Positions 9,000 through 18,208 of a stretch of 64,000 bases of DNA are shown one piece after another. Under the pieces are notes generated by a model. That model made no database searches and was not told the DNA's origin. It was given only the letters and a program-made list of their open reading frames with translations. The stretch comes from Tardiphaga sp. (GTDB taxonomy: Bacteria > Pseudomonadota > Alphaproteobacteria > Rhizobiales > Xanthobacteraceae). The stretch spans positions 31,372 through 95,371 of the forward strand of contig JASBVG010000094.1 in the NCBI GenBank assembly GCA_030147505.1. The letters are read 5' to 3'. The position numbers were made by a program, and so were the translations under genes. The first letter of the stretch is position 1; the number at the start of each line of letters is the position of its first letter.

Positions 9000-10220
9000 T
9001 TATCGCCGGTTGGCGAGCGGAACCACGTTGTGCAACGTTTCCAGCCCGCTTTCAAGGAAGCGGCGGACACCGCGGGCAGCCTGGCGAATGCGCTGCTCGT
9101 TTTCGACCATGGCGATGCGGACATAGCCCTCGCCATGCTCGCCGAAGCCGATACCGGGCGCCACCACCACGCCGGACTTTTCGACCAGGAGCGTCGCAAA
9201 CTGCATGGAGCCGACCTCGCGGAACTTCTCCGGCAGCGGCGCCCAGGCGAACATCGAGGATTCCGGCGCCGGGATCGTCCAGCCGGCCCGGCCAAAGCTC
9301 TCCACCAAGGTGTCGCGGCGCTTGCGATAGGTGTCGCGCATTTCCTTGATGCAGTCTTCCGGGCCGTTGAGCGCAGCAGTCGCCGCCACCTGCACCGGGG
9401 TGAAGGCGCCGTAATCGAGATAGGATTTGACACGGGTCAGTGCCGAGATGATGCGCTCGTTGCCGACCGCAAAGCCCATGCGCCAGCCGGCCATCGAGAA
9501 GGTCTTGGACATCGATGTGAACTCGACGCAGACGTCAATCGCGCCCGGTACCTGCAGCACCGAAGGTGGCGGGTTCTTGTCGTTGAAATAGACCTCGGCA
9601 TAAGCGAGGTCGGACAGGATGTAGATCTCGTGCTTCTTCGCGAAGGCGACGAGGTCCTTGTAGAAATCGAGGCTGGCGACCTTGGCGGTCGGATTCGACG
9701 GATAGCAGACCACGAGCGCGATCGGCTTGGGGATCGAGTGCTGGATGGCCCGCTCCACCGCCGGGAAAAAATCCGGCGTCGGATCCGACGGCACCGAGCG
9801 GATTACGCCGCCCGCCATCAGAAAGCCGAAAGCGTGGATCGGATAGCTCGGATTGGGCACCAGCACGACATCGCCCGGCGCGGTGATCGCTTGGGCAACA
9901 TTTGCAAAGCCTTCCTTGGAGCCGAGCGTGGCGACGATCTGGGTGTCGGGGTTCAACTTCACGCCGAAACGGCGGGCGTAGTAACCGGCCTGGGCCTTAC
10001 GGAGGCCGGGGATGCCCTTCGAGGACGAATAGCCGTCTGTGCGGGGCTTGCCGAGGGTCTCCTTGAGCTTCTCGAGGACGTGCGGCGGGGTTGGCAGATC
10101 CGGATTGCCCATGCCCATATCGATGATATCGGCGCCCGAATTGCGCGCGGCGGCCTTGGCCCGGTTGATCTGTTCGAACACATAGGGCGGCAGACGGCGA
10201 ATTCGGTAAAAGTCTTCCAT
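9000..10220 (-). CDS. PLP-dependent class I/II aminotransferase (AlaC / LL-DAP aminotransferase-like)
   Basis: The 406-residue protein is a fold-type I aminotransferase. GMGNPDLPTPPHV lies near residue 36, SNPTA near 175 and the active-site lysine at 239 in TSMSKTFSMAGWRMGF. The start MEDFYRIRRLPPYVFEQI is typical of the AlaC-like group that makes alanine from pyruvate and glutamate, and is often mislabelled LL-diaminopimelate aminotransferase. Its position directly upstream of hom suggests coordinated amino-acid synthesis. Which substrate it uses cannot be decided from sequence alone. Confidence 0.9.
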   Translation of the reverse strand: MEDFYRIRRLPPYVFEQINRAKAAARNSGADIIDMGMGNPDLPTPPHVLEKLKETLGKPRTDGYSSSKGIPGLRKAQAGYYARRFGVKLNPDTQIVATLGSKEGFANVAQAITAPGDVVLVPNPSYPIHAFGFLMAGGVIRSVPSDPTPDFFPAVERAIQHSIPKPIALVVCYPSNPTAKVASLDFYKDLVAFAKKHEIYILSDLAYAEVYFNDKNPPPSVLQVPGAIDVCVEFTSMSKTFSMAGWRMGFAVGNERIISALTRVKSYLDYGAFTPVQVAATAALNGPEDCIKEMRDTYRKRRDTLVESFGRAGWTIPAPESSMFAWAPLPEKFREVGSMQFATLLVEKSGVVVAPGIGFGEHGEGYVRIAMVENEQRIRQAARGVRRFLESGLETLHNVVPLANRR

Positions 10221-10319
10221 GGGTCTCGGGCTCCGGCGGAACCGCCTTCAAGGTGCGGTTGAATCGCTTCTTTTTAGCATGGGGGCCGGGTGACACCAGT
10301 CACGACCGGGTGGAATCGC

Positions 10320-10658
10320 TCAGCGGGCCGAGGTTTTTGCCGCGGCATCGGCCGGGGTCACGACGGCCTGACGGTCGCGGGCCTTGATCAGATCGGCCTC
10401 AAGCTTGGCCTGATCGGCCGGGGCCAGCGTGGAATCCTTGCTGCGGGCCGTCGGGATATCATGCACCGGAAGGTATTCGCCAGGCTGGGCCGGGCGCTGA
10501 GGCAGGTTCGCGGGCGCACCCACGACCGGAAGGTCAGCCACGGTGGAGGCACAGCCACCCAGAACAAGCGTAAGCGCGAATAGTGCTGCCGCAGCCCCCG
10601 CCCTGTAGCCCGCCTCTCCATCCGCTGTTTCCAAACGCTTCACGCCACAACCTATCAT
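10320..10658 (-). CDS. Small lipoprotein of unknown function
   Basis: A lipobox is visible (LTLVLGGC), preceded by a hydrophobic stretch, so this is an exported lipoprotein with a mature part of about 75 residues. That part is rich in Pro, Ala and charged residues (QRPAQPGEYLPVHDIPTA) and ends in a Lys/Ala-rich helix. I placed the start at ATG 10658; a GTG at 10643 is equally possible and neither has a strong ribosome binding site. It is divergent from phaC. Conserved small lipoproteins of this kind occur in related genomes without known function. Confidence 0.7.
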   Translation of the reverse strand: MIGCGVKRLETADGEAGYRAGAAAALFALTLVLGGCASTVADLPVVGAPANLPQRPAQPGEYLPVHDIPTARSKDSTLAPADQAKLEADLIKARDRQAVVTPADAAAKTSAR

Positions 10659-10837
10659 TCCGGACAGCCTCGTCCGCCGCGCCGCACCATCTAGATGACA
10701 AATCTTTAACACCGTCAGAATGGCGCGGGCTTTCCGGCAGGCTTGGGCTTTCAATATGACGGAAGCAAGACGGATGACGCGCTGCAGCACATTGAATCCT
10801 GCGGCGATCTGCGAACTGTGTCATCATGCTCCGGCGT

Positions 10838-10854
10838 GGCGACGTAGCGTCGCC
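10838..10854. promoter_or_regulatory. Perfect short palindrome upstream of phaC
   Basis: GGCGACG, then TAG, then CGTCGCC form a perfect 7-bp inverted repeat ending 27 bp before the phaC ATG. It could be an operator or an RNA hairpin in the leader. No assignment to a regulator is possible. Confidence 0.35.
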
Positions 10855-10881
10855 GCATTGGAATGAAGCCGCAGCCGTGCC

Positions 10882-12735
10882 ATGACCGACGTCGCCGATA
10901 CCAAAACCTCCCCGAGCCCCACCAACAGTCAGACCAACGGCAAAGCCGACGACGGGGCGGCGAAGCCGTTCAATCCGGAAGCCTTCGCGCTCAACATGGC
11001 CAGGGCGATGGAGAGCGGCGGCAAGGCGCTGGCCGCCTATCTGCAACCGCGCCAGACCGGCGAAACCGTCGACAAGCCACCGAATGAACTGACCGAGATC
11101 ATCAAGACGTTCAGCACGGTGGCAAATTACTGGCTGTCCGACGAGAAGCGCTCCACCGAGCTGCAAATGAAGCTCGGCAAGGCCTATCTCGATCTCTGGG
11201 GTTCGGCCATGCGCCGGATGACCGGCGAAACGTCGGAGCCTTCGGCACAGCCTGATCTAAAGGACAAACGCTTCAGCGATCCCGAATGGAAGTCGAACCA
11301 GTTCTTCGACTTCGTGCTGCAGGCCTACCTGCTCGGCACGCAATGGGCATTCAACCTCGTCCGCAATGCGGAGGGGCTCGACGCGCATACGCGAAAGAAG
11401 GCCGAATTCTATGTCACCCAGATCACCAATGCGATCTCGCCCTCGAATTTCGTACTGACCAACCCTGAAGTGCTGCGCGAAACCGTGGCCTCCAATGGCG
11501 GCAACCTCATGCGCGGCATGTCCATGCTCGCCGAGGACATGGAAGCCGGCCGCGGCTCGTTACGCATTCGCCAGTCTGACGCCACAGGTCTCCAGGTCGG
11601 CGTCAATATGGCAACGACACCGGGCAAGGTGATCTACCAGAACGAGATCATGCAGCTGATCCAGTACACGCCGGCGACCGAGAGCGTGCTGCGCACGCCG
11701 CTGCTGATCGTGCCGCCATGGATCAACAAGTTCTACATTCTCGATCTCAAGCCCGAGAAGTCGTTCATCAAGTGGTGTGTTGATCAGGGCCTCACTGTGT
11801 TCGTGATCTCCTGGGTCAATCCGGACAAGGCGCTCGGCGCCAAGACCTTCGAAGACTACATGAAGCAAGGCCCGCTCGCGGCCATGGATGTGATCGAGAA
11901 GGTCACCGGCGAACTCACGGTGCACACGATCGGCTATTGCGTCGGCGGTACGCTGCTGGCCTCGACACTGGCTTGGCTCGCTGAACACCGCCGCGTGCGC
12001 GCGGCCTCCGCGACTTTCATGGCGGCACAAGTGGACTTCACCCATGCGGGCGATCTCATGGTGTTCGTCGATGAAGACCAGATCTCGGCGCTGGAAAAGG
12101 ACATGCAGGCCGCCGGCGTGCTCGAAGGCGCCAAGATGGCCATGGCCTTCAACATGCTGCGCTCGAACGACCTGATCTGGTCCTACGTGATCAACAACTA
12201 TCTCAAGGGCAATATGCCCAGGGCATTCGACCTGCTGCACTGGAATTCAGACGCGACGCGGATGCCGGCCGCCAATCACTCGTTCTACCTGCGCAACTGC
12301 TATCTCGAGAACAAACTGTCCACCGGCAATATGGTGCTCGACAACACCCGCCTCGATCTCTCCAAGGTCAAGGTGCCCGTCTACAATCTGGCGACGCGCG
12401 AGGATCACATCGCACCGGCGGAATCGGTACTGTATGGCTCGCAATTCTTCGGCGGCCCTGTAAAATATGTGCTGTCAGGCTCCGGCCACATCGCCGGCGT
12501 GGTCAATCCGCCGGCAGCGGGCAAGTATCAATACTGGACCAATGACAGCAACCACGCAGCGAATGTTGCCGAATGGATGAAATCCGCGACGGAGCATGCC
12601 GGTTCCTGGTGGCCGAACTGGCGCGAATGGATCGGCAGCATTGACAGCGAGCAAGTGCCGGCACGCGCGACAGGCACCGAGATGTTCCCTACACTTGAAG
12701 ACGCGCCCGGTAGTTATGTGCGCGTGCGCGCTTGA
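10882..12735 (+). CDS. phaC: Class I poly(3-hydroxyalkanoate) synthase
   Basis: PhaC polymerises (R)-3-hydroxyacyl-CoA into polyhydroxyalkanoate at the granule surface. The 617-residue length and single-subunit layout fit class I. The lipase-like box is GYCVGG with nucleophile Cys353; the other triad residues fit Asp508 (TREDHIAP) and His536 (GSGHIAGVV). The conserved segment PPWINKFYILDL is present. The first 45 residues are low-complexity, rich in Thr, Ser, Asn and Lys. No phaA, phaB or phasin gene is adjacent, as is common in this group. The gene is divergent from the small lipoprotein gene. Confidence 0.96.
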   Translation: MTDVADTKTSPSPTNSQTNGKADDGAAKPFNPEAFALNMARAMESGGKALAAYLQPRQTGETVDKPPNELTEIIKTFSTVANYWLSDEKRSTELQMKLGKAYLDLWGSAMRRMTGETSEPSAQPDLKDKRFSDPEWKSNQFFDFVLQAYLLGTQWAFNLVRNAEGLDAHTRKKAEFYVTQITNAISPSNFVLTNPEVLRETVASNGGNLMRGMSMLAEDMEAGRGSLRIRQSDATGLQVGVNMATTPGKVIYQNEIMQLIQYTPATESVLRTPLLIVPPWINKFYILDLKPEKSFIKWCVDQGLTVFVISWVNPDKALGAKTFEDYMKQGPLAAMDVIEKVTGELTVHTIGYCVGGTLLASTLAWLAEHRRVRAASATFMAAQVDFTHAGDLMVFVDEDQISALEKDMQAAGVLEGAKMAMAFNMLRSNDLIWSYVINNYLKGNMPRAFDLLHWNSDATRMPAANHSFYLRNCYLENKLSTGNMVLDNTRLDLSKVKVPVYNLATREDHIAPAESVLYGSQFFGGPVKYVLSGSGHIAGVVNPPAAGKYQYWTNDSNHAANVAEWMKSATEHAGSWWPNWREWIGSIDSEQVPARATGTEMFPTLEDAPGSYVRVRA

Positions 12736-12842
12736 GCCAATTCACCTGCCAGCTAGCAACGATTTCTCTATTGCAATGTTACTTTGTTATCACACGCCAA
12801 GTAGTTGACTGCAGGGCCTTGCAAAGACTTGCAGAAATACGA

Positions 12843-12864
12843 TTTGCGAATCATTGTTCGTAAA
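12843..12864. promoter_or_regulatory. Inverted repeat upstream of the autotransporter
   Basis: TTTGCGAA, then TCATTG, then TTCGTAAA form arms that match at 7 of 8 positions. It lies about 120 bp before the chosen start of the autotransporter gene, in a stretch of lower GC (12736-12985) that holds no gene and probably carries the promoter. The regulator is unknown. Confidence 0.4.
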
Positions 12865-12985
12865 TGAGTTCCATTATTTGTGCCCTGCTCTGATGCAGTG
12901 CAGATTGACGGAGGGATATCTCCGTTTCAGTTTATTTCTCAAGAAACCGCCAGAACATTCGATTCGAATAAAATGGAATTCGAAT

Positions 12986-15760
12986 ATGTTCAAACGCGCG
13001 TCAGCTGGCCCTCTCGACAATACAGCACGATACTGCTTTGCCGATACCAATACGCCACGCAGCCCCAAGAAGAACACCCGCCAATTTTCACCCGTCATCG
13101 CACTGTTATCCTCGAGCGTTATCGTAACCGGCTCGCTGCTGCTTGCTTCAGATGCTGCACTGGCCGCCTGCAGCAGCAGCGCCCCTACATCGGGACAAAC
13201 TGTTACTTGCGATTCATCTGCGCCAAATCCAACCAGCTCGGCCGTTACGGCAGCACCCGGCAGTTCGAACGTTACCGTCAACATTCAGAGTGGAAGCGCG
13301 CTGACCATCACCCGCGCCACCAGCGTCACCGGTGTAAACGTTGGCGATGGCAGTACGATCAATAACGACGGCAATGTTTCCCTCTCAGGCGGTGGAGGCA
13401 GTGGCCTTAACCGGGGCGCCGGCCTACTTGGCCTCGGCAACAACAATGTCTTCACCAACGGCGCGTCGGGCATCGTCAGCACGACTGGTGCGTTCAACGA
13501 TGGCATGGCCGCCAACGGCAGCGGCAATACATTGATCAACAACGGATCGATCACGACCACGGGGCCGAACGCCTATGGCATGACGGCAAGTTGGGGACAA
13601 AGCGGGGGCGGACAGCCCAATAATACCTTGATCAACAGCGGGACGGTCACCACCAGCGGCAGCAACGCTCGCGCAGCGTCAATCCTCGGCCAGAGCGGTC
13701 TCATCAATAATTCCGGCACGCTGCAGACGAGCGGTACAAGCAGCACCGGGGCCTATATGCAAGGCACCAATGATCAACTGATCAATTCCGGCACGATCCA
13801 TGCCAGCGGCGCCGGCTCGGAAGGCGTGTTTTCAAACACCGCCGGTTCGAGCTTCACGGCAACCATAATCAACCTTTTCGGCGGCCAAATCATTAGCGAT
13901 CAGGGACCGGCGATCCGAACGTTGAACGGGGCGACCACAATCACCAATGCCGGCCTGCTCAGCGGTGGCAACGGCACCGCGCTAGGCGGCGGCAACGGCA
14001 ACATCACCTTCGTGCTGCAGACCGGCTCGCAGATCATTGGACTCGCCAATGGCGGGGCCGGCAACAACGTGGTGCGGCTGCAGGGCACCGGCACGGTCAG
14101 CAATCCCTTCGCGAATTTCCAGACGCTGTACATGGAGGGCAGCGCCTGGACCTGGAGCGGCAGCGGGGATTTTCACGACACCTTCGTCAACAGCGGCGCG
14201 CTGCAACTACAAAGCTCGCTGACCGGCAACGTCAACATCGCAGCTGGCACCGGCCTGCTCGTCGGCAACAGCGCCAATCCGTCGATTACGCCGTATCCCG
14301 GCGGCCCGGCCATCACGGTCACCAATGCCGGCCTCATCGATCTCACCAACGGTTCTTCGCCCGCCACGAACAGCCTGACCATCGCCGGCAACTACGTCGG
14401 CAATGGTGGACAACTGAATGTCCGGTCGGTACTTGGCGCGGACAATTCGCCGTCCGACAAACTGGTGATTTCCGGCGGCGCGGCATCGGGAACGACGAGT
14501 ATTGGCGTGACCAATACAGGCGGCTCCGGCGGCCTGACCGTCAATGACGGCATTCTCGTCGTTCAAACCACCAATGGCGCGACCACGACGACAAACGCAT
14601 TCGCGCTGAACGGCGGGATGGTGATGGCGGGGGCCTATCAATACTATCTCTTCCATGGCGGCATCACAGCAGGCACGAGCAATAACTGGTACTTGAGATC
14701 AAGCGTACCGCCCGCCTCCGTCACCGGTACAACCCCGCCCCCGACTCCCGCGCCTGATACGCCCATCCTGCCACCCGCGCCTGTTGGCGGAACGGCTCCT
14801 GTCCCGCTCTACCGTCCCGAGGCCGCACTGTACTCAGCGGTGCCCGCGATGGCGCGGCAGCTCGGCATCACCACGCTCAGTAATTTTCACGACCGTCAGG
14901 GCGATCAGACGCTTCTGACGGGCGGCAATGGCATCGCTTCCGGCGCATGGGGCCGCGTGTTCGGTGAACATACCAGCCAGCAATGGTCCGGCATGACCAA
15001 TCCGTCATTCAGCGGCACGCTCAACGGCCTTCAATCGGGCCTCGACCTGTTCGGCTGGGACAACGATGGCCATCGCGATCGTGTCGGCTTCTTTGCCGCT
15101 TACGGACGCGCCTATGGCGACGTCCGCGGCTTCAGTAGAGGTTTTCAGAACGTGCCGGTTGGCACGCTGTCCGTCGACGCCACCAGCGTTGGCGGTTACT
15201 GGACCCATATCGGACCAGGCGGCTGGTATGTCGATGGCGTCGTCATGAACAGCTGGTACACGGGATCACCGAGCTCCATCGGTGGCCTCTCGGCAGCTAC
15301 AAGCGGCACCGGTTTTGCGGCCTCCCTCGAAGGCGGCTATCCCTTCGCGCTGACGTCCGGTCTCAGCCTCGAACCGCAGGCGCAGTTGATCTATCAGCAC
15401 CTGTCATTCGCAGCCACACAGGATCAGGTCTCGAGCGTGTCCTATGGCGGTGCCGATGCCCTGAGCGGACGGATCGGCCTGCGCTTGCAGGGCAACTATC
15501 AGGACACGATGGCGCTGCTGCAACCTTACTTCAAAGCCAATCTCTGGCAGGATTTCGGCGGTCGCGACACCGTCACATTCGCCGGGGCCGATATCCTCGA
15601 TACCCGCCGCCTGGCGACGGCGTTTGAATTCGGTGGCGGCGTTGTCGCGAAATTTTCCAGCGCAGTCGGCATCTTTGCGGGCGCCAGTTACACCACCAAC
15701 CTCAGCGGTAATGATCGACAAACAATCCAGGGCAATGCTGGCATCCGCGTGACCTGGTGA
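12986..15760 (+). CDS. Autotransporter with repeat-rich beta-helix passenger
   Basis: This is a type Va autotransporter of about 924 residues. An extended signal sequence of about 60 residues starts MFKRASAGPLDN and ends with a hydrophobic core and an ALA-A cleavage site. The passenger, residues about 61-600, is rich in Asn, Gly, Ser and Thr, with imperfect repeats such as LINSGTVTTSGSNA and INNSGTLQTSGTSS, as expected of a right-handed beta-helix. A Pro-rich linker (PPPTPAPDTPILPPAPVG) leads into a beta-barrel of about 270 residues (GAWGRVFGEH onward) ending GNAGIRVTW, with the terminal aromatic used for outer-membrane assembly. I chose ATG 12986; upstream in-frame ATGs would prepend an unlikely tail before the signal. 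The function is probably adhesion or surface display. No regulator gene is adjacent. Confidence 0.88.
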   Translation: MFKRASAGPLDNTARYCFADTNTPRSPKKNTRQFSPVIALLSSSVIVTGSLLLASDAALAACSSSAPTSGQTVTCDSSAPNPTSSAVTAAPGSSNVTVNIQSGSALTITRATSVTGVNVGDGSTINNDGNVSLSGGGGSGLNRGAGLLGLGNNNVFTNGASGIVSTTGAFNDGMAANGSGNTLINNGSITTTGPNAYGMTASWGQSGGGQPNNTLINSGTVTTSGSNARAASILGQSGLINNSGTLQTSGTSSTGAYMQGTNDQLINSGTIHASGAGSEGVFSNTAGSSFTATIINLFGGQIISDQGPAIRTLNGATTITNAGLLSGGNGTALGGGNGNITFVLQTGSQIIGLANGGAGNNVVRLQGTGTVSNPFANFQTLYMEGSAWTWSGSGDFHDTFVNSGALQLQSSLTGNVNIAAGTGLLVGNSANPSITPYPGGPAITVTNAGLIDLTNGSSPATNSLTIAGNYVGNGGQLNVRSVLGADNSPSDKLVISGGAASGTTSIGVTNTGGSGGLTVNDGILVVQTTNGATTTTNAFALNGGMVMAGAYQYYLFHGGITAGTSNNWYLRSSVPPASVTGTTPPPTPAPDTPILPPAPVGGTAPVPLYRPEAALYSAVPAMARQLGITTLSNFHDRQGDQTLLTGGNGIASGAWGRVFGEHTSQQWSGMTNPSFSGTLNGLQSGLDLFGWDNDGHRDRVGFFAAYGRAYGDVRGFSRGFQNVPVGTLSVDATSVGGYWTHIGPGGWYVDGVVMNSWYTGSPSSIGGLSAATSGTGFAASLEGGYPFALTSGLSLEPQAQLIYQHLSFAATQDQVSSVSYGGADALSGRIGLRLQGNYQDTMALLQPYFKANLWQDFGGRDTVTFAGADILDTRRLATAFEFGGGVVAKFSSAVGIFAGASYTTNLSGNDRQTIQGNAGIRVTW

Positions 15761-16052
15761 GGGCCGGAGACATTTTCACCAACAGCAGACCGTCACCGTC
15801 GCAGCTGACGCTAGGTGCTTCGGCTAGCCTACTGTCCACACGCCATATGTAAGACCTGTAAAGCGGCGGTATCCGTCAACGCCCGCGCGGCCTGCACAAA
15901 GCGCCGGGGCAAAAGCCAGTCAGCCTATCGACAATCGCCCCTCCCAACAGGCATAAAGCTGTTGAACAGACGTGCGTCGCGCGGGATGAGTTTGAAAAAT
16001 ATGCTTTCATTCGCTCACCTTCGGGAATTGCAACACTGAAAGGATAACGCAG
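15761..16052. other. Intergenic region after the autotransporter
   Basis: No gene is supported here. A weak hairpin (GCTAG, 9-base loop, CTAGC) near 15810-15828 may end autotransporter transcription. The promoter of the next gene should lie near its 3' end, where GAAAGGA just upstream of 16053 is a good ribosome binding site. Confidence 0.4.
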
Positions 16053-16454
16053 ATGACGCGCGAATTGTTCTGGCTGACGCTGACGGTGATTCTCACGGGG
16101 ATCATGTGGGTGCCCTATATTCTCAACCGCATCATGGTGCGCGGTGTCGGCGGCACCCTGGCCAATCCCTCGCGCACCGACAAGCCGCAGGCCGAATGGG
16201 CCAACCGCATGATGTTCGCCCATGACAATGCGGTCGAGAATCTCATCATCTTCGCACCACTGGTCATTGTCCTGAATCTCGCCGACGTCTCGACGCCTGC
16301 CACGGTCATGGCCTGCATGGTCTATTTCTGGTCCCGTATCGCGCACCTCGTCGTCTACACGCTCGGTTTGCCGGTGCTACGCACGTTGGCCTTCGTCATC
16401 GGCTTCATCGCCCAGGCCGTGCTCGCCGTCGCGATCCTGCGTATTCCGGTCTGA
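16053..16454 (+). CDS. MAPEG-family integral membrane protein
   Basis: The 133-residue protein has four predicted membrane helices, at about residues 7-27, 62-78, 84-104 and 110-130. A conserved polar loop, [22 protein letters not shown], carries the Asn, Glu and His pattern of the MAPEG superfamily (membrane-associated proteins in eicosanoid and glutathione metabolism). Bacterial members are poorly characterised; some conjugate glutathione to lipophilic electrophiles. The gene is followed 25 bp later by the glutaminase gene, and the two may be cotranscribed. Confidence 0.8.
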   Translation: MTRELFWLTLTVILTGIMWVPYILNRIMVRGVGGTLANPSRTDKPQAEWANRMMFAHDNAVENLIIFAPLVIVLNLADVSTPATVMACMVYFWSRIAHLVVYTLGLPVLRTLAFVIGFIAQAVLAVAILRIPV

Positions 16455-16479
16455 GGCGGGATGCGCTAGTTCTGCCCGC

Positions 16480-17421
16480 ATGAGCCACGCTGAGCCCGAT
16501 CTTCAAACCGTCGTCACAGAAATCGCCGAAGAGATGGCGCAGCGGCCCGACCGCGGCGAGGTCGCAAGCTATATTCCCGAACTTGCCAACGTCGATCCCA
16601 ACCAGTTCGCGCTGGTGGTAGTGGATGCCGACGGAAATATCGCGGCCGGCGGCGATGCCGACGTCCGCTTCTCGATCCAGAGCATATCGAAGGTCTTCAC
16701 CCTGACGCTGGCGCTCGGCATGGTCGGCGACCGCTTGTGGAAGCATGTCGGGCGCGAGCCGTCGGGCAATCCGTTCAACTCCATTGTCCAGCTCGAGCGC
16801 GAACGCGGCGTGCCGCGCAATCCCTTCATCAATGCGGGGGCGATCGCGGTGACCGACGTGATCCTGTCGGGCCATCAGCCGCGCGAGGCAATCGGCGAGA
16901 TCCTGCGCTTCATGCAGTTCCTGTCGGGCGACAGCAGCATCGTCATCGACGAGACCGTGGCGGCCTCGGAGAAGCGCACAGGTTTTCGCAACACGGCACT
17001 GGCGAACTACATGAAATCGTTCGGCGTGATCTCCAATCCCGTGGATTTCACGCTCGGCGTCTATTTCCACCACTGCGCGATTGCAATGTCTTGCCGGCAA
17101 CTGGCAATGGCAACGCGCTTCCTCGCCTATTCCGGGCGCAATCCCTCGACCGGCCTATCGGTCGTCTCGAGCGAGCGGGCACGCCGCATCAATGCACTGA
17201 TGCTCACCTGCGGCCATTACGACGGTTCCGGCGAATTTGCCTATCGCGTCGGCCTACCGGGCAAGAGCGGCGTCGGGGGCGGCATCACTGCGGTCGCGCC
17301 CGGCAAGGCGTCGATCGCGGTGTGGGCGCCGGGGCTCGATCATCACGGCAATTCGCATCTCGGACGCATTGCGCTGGAAGAACTGACCCGGCGGCTCGGG
17401 TGGTCGATTTTCGGGATGTGA
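16480..17421 (+). CDS. glsA: Glutaminase
   Basis: Glutaminase hydrolyses glutamine to glutamate and ammonia in the cytoplasm and uses a beta-lactamase-like fold. The 313-residue protein carries the Ser-x-x-Lys active-site motif in [11 protein letters not shown]. It also has the family blocks [40 protein letters not shown] and [12 protein letters not shown]. Length and motifs are complete. It is close to DUF2735 and glnII, making a small glutamine-metabolism group. A hairpin terminator follows at 17433. Confidence 0.95.
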   Translation: MSHAEPDLQTVVTEIAEEMAQRPDRGEVASYIPELANVDPNQFALVVVDADGNIAAGGDADVRFSIQSISKVFTLTLALGMVGDRLWKHVGREPSGNPFNSIVQLERERGVPRNPFINAGAIAVTDVILSGHQPREAIGEILRFMQFLSGDSSIVIDETVAASEKRTGFRNTALANYMKSFGVISNPVDFTLGVYFHHCAIAMSCRQLAMATRFLAYSGRNPSTGLSVVSSERARRINALMLTCGHYDGSGEFAYRVGLPGKSGVGGGITAVAPGKASIAVWAPGLDHHGNSHLGRIALEELTRRLGWSIFGM

Positions 17422-17432
17422 GGCTTCAACAA

Positions 17433-17464
17433 AAAGGGCCGAAACATTTCTGTTTCGACCCTTT
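17433..17464. terminator. Bidirectional terminator between glsA and DUF2735 gene
   Basis: AAAGGG-C-CGAAACA at 17433-17446 pairs with TGTTTCG-A-CCCTTT at 17451-17464 around a TTTC loop, with a single C/A mismatch. A-rich and T-rich edges on both sides suit rho-independent termination of both convergent genes. Confidence 0.8.
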
Positions 17465-17487
17465 GTCTCGGTTGCTCGCCCGCCAAC

Positions 17488-17688
17488 TCAATGTTCCACC
17501 TTCCGCTTATCCGCCTCGATGGCGTCGTCGTGGTACCAACCCGAGCCGAAATCGACGGCGGGGTAATCGTTAAAGTCCATCGGTTTGATTTCGGCGTGAC
17601 GCCGGGCAACCGAGGCGCGCCCGCCAACAGGAAACTGATAGATGGTTGCAGTCGGACGATTTTGATCGGAAAGATTGGTGTTTCTCAT
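17488..17688 (-). CDS. DUF2735 protein
   Basis: This 66-residue protein begins with the pattern typical of DUF2735: TATIYQFPVGGRAS, followed by the short motif ARRHAEI and a C-terminal charged end. Small DUF2735 proteins are commonly encoded beside glnII in rhizobia; their function is not established. A strong ribosome binding site (AGGAG) precedes the ATG at 17688. It is divergent from glnII and convergent with glsA. Confidence 0.85.
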   Translation of the reverse strand: MRNTNLSDQNRPTATIYQFPVGGRASVARRHAEIKPMDFNDYPAVDFGSGWYHDDAIEADKRKVEH

Positions 17689-18208
17689 CTCCTGGATCTC
17701 CTGCCTGACGCGTTTTTCTGTCGGTTTGGCCGTCAGGTCTTTAAAATGTAACAGGCTCGCTCGCGCTTTGTGCCGGATGCCTCATAAAAAGCAGGCAATT
17801 GCCACTAATATGCGCAGTACAGCCGCATGCGCTTTACGCACGCAGGCTTCAGCTGCGCCAGACAGTCCCCACAGCTGACGAATGAGCGTCCGAAGGGCAG
17901 AAAAGTTCCTGAAAAACTAGCCCTGCAACGGAAATGAGCAGGGCGGTATTCAGGTCTATGAGCAAAAAACCGAAAAATTCAGAAATTCCCGACCGATTCT
18001 GGTGACGGGCCCGGCTTCCTGAGACCCTTCGGCCGGACTGCTGGGGACGCTTCCGACATTCTCGTCATAAAACCGTTGCACCGCGACAAGTTGGCATACT
18101 ACGTGCTTATGAAGACGCGCCGCCGGGGATGGAACTCCCGATCCCGGCATTGTCCAGAGTTTACTCCTGCCGGGGTTCACTCCTTTCGCCAACTCGTGAG
18201 AGACCTGA
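17689..18208. other. Long intergenic region between DUF2735 gene and glnII
   Basis: No gene is supported in these 520 bp. The sigma-54 promoter of glnII is at 18092-18107. A perfect 7-bp inverted repeat (GCCCTGC at 17920-17926 with GCAGGGC at 17938-17944) lies upstream of it. I could not find a full palindromic NtrC site. The promoter of the DUF2735 gene must lie at the left end but is not obvious. Confidence 0.5.
18092..18107 (+). promoter_or_regulatory. Sigma-54 (RpoN) promoter of glnII
   Basis: TGGCATACTACGTGCT has the invariant GG and GC in exact -24/-12 spacing against TGGCACG-N4-TTGCA. Transcription would start near 18118, about 90 bp before the ATG. Bradyrhizobium glnII is known to be transcribed from such a nitrogen-controlled promoter, which supports the call. 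Confidence 0.8.

Noticed and set aside
8130-10262. Long open frame on the plus strand (710 codons) over hom and the aminotransferase
   Set aside because: It is antisense to two clear enzymes and its translation is low-complexity Arg/Ala/Gly/Asp. Such frames arise from codon bias in high-GC genes.
10658-10790. Longer lipoprotein start at 10790
   Set aside because: It would put about 45 residues of basic, Cys-containing sequence before the lipoprotein signal, which must be near the N-terminus.
13300-14000. CRISPR or tandem DNA repeat inside the autotransporter
   Set aside because: The repeats are degenerate at both DNA and protein level, without uniform spacers, and fit beta-helix coding repeats.
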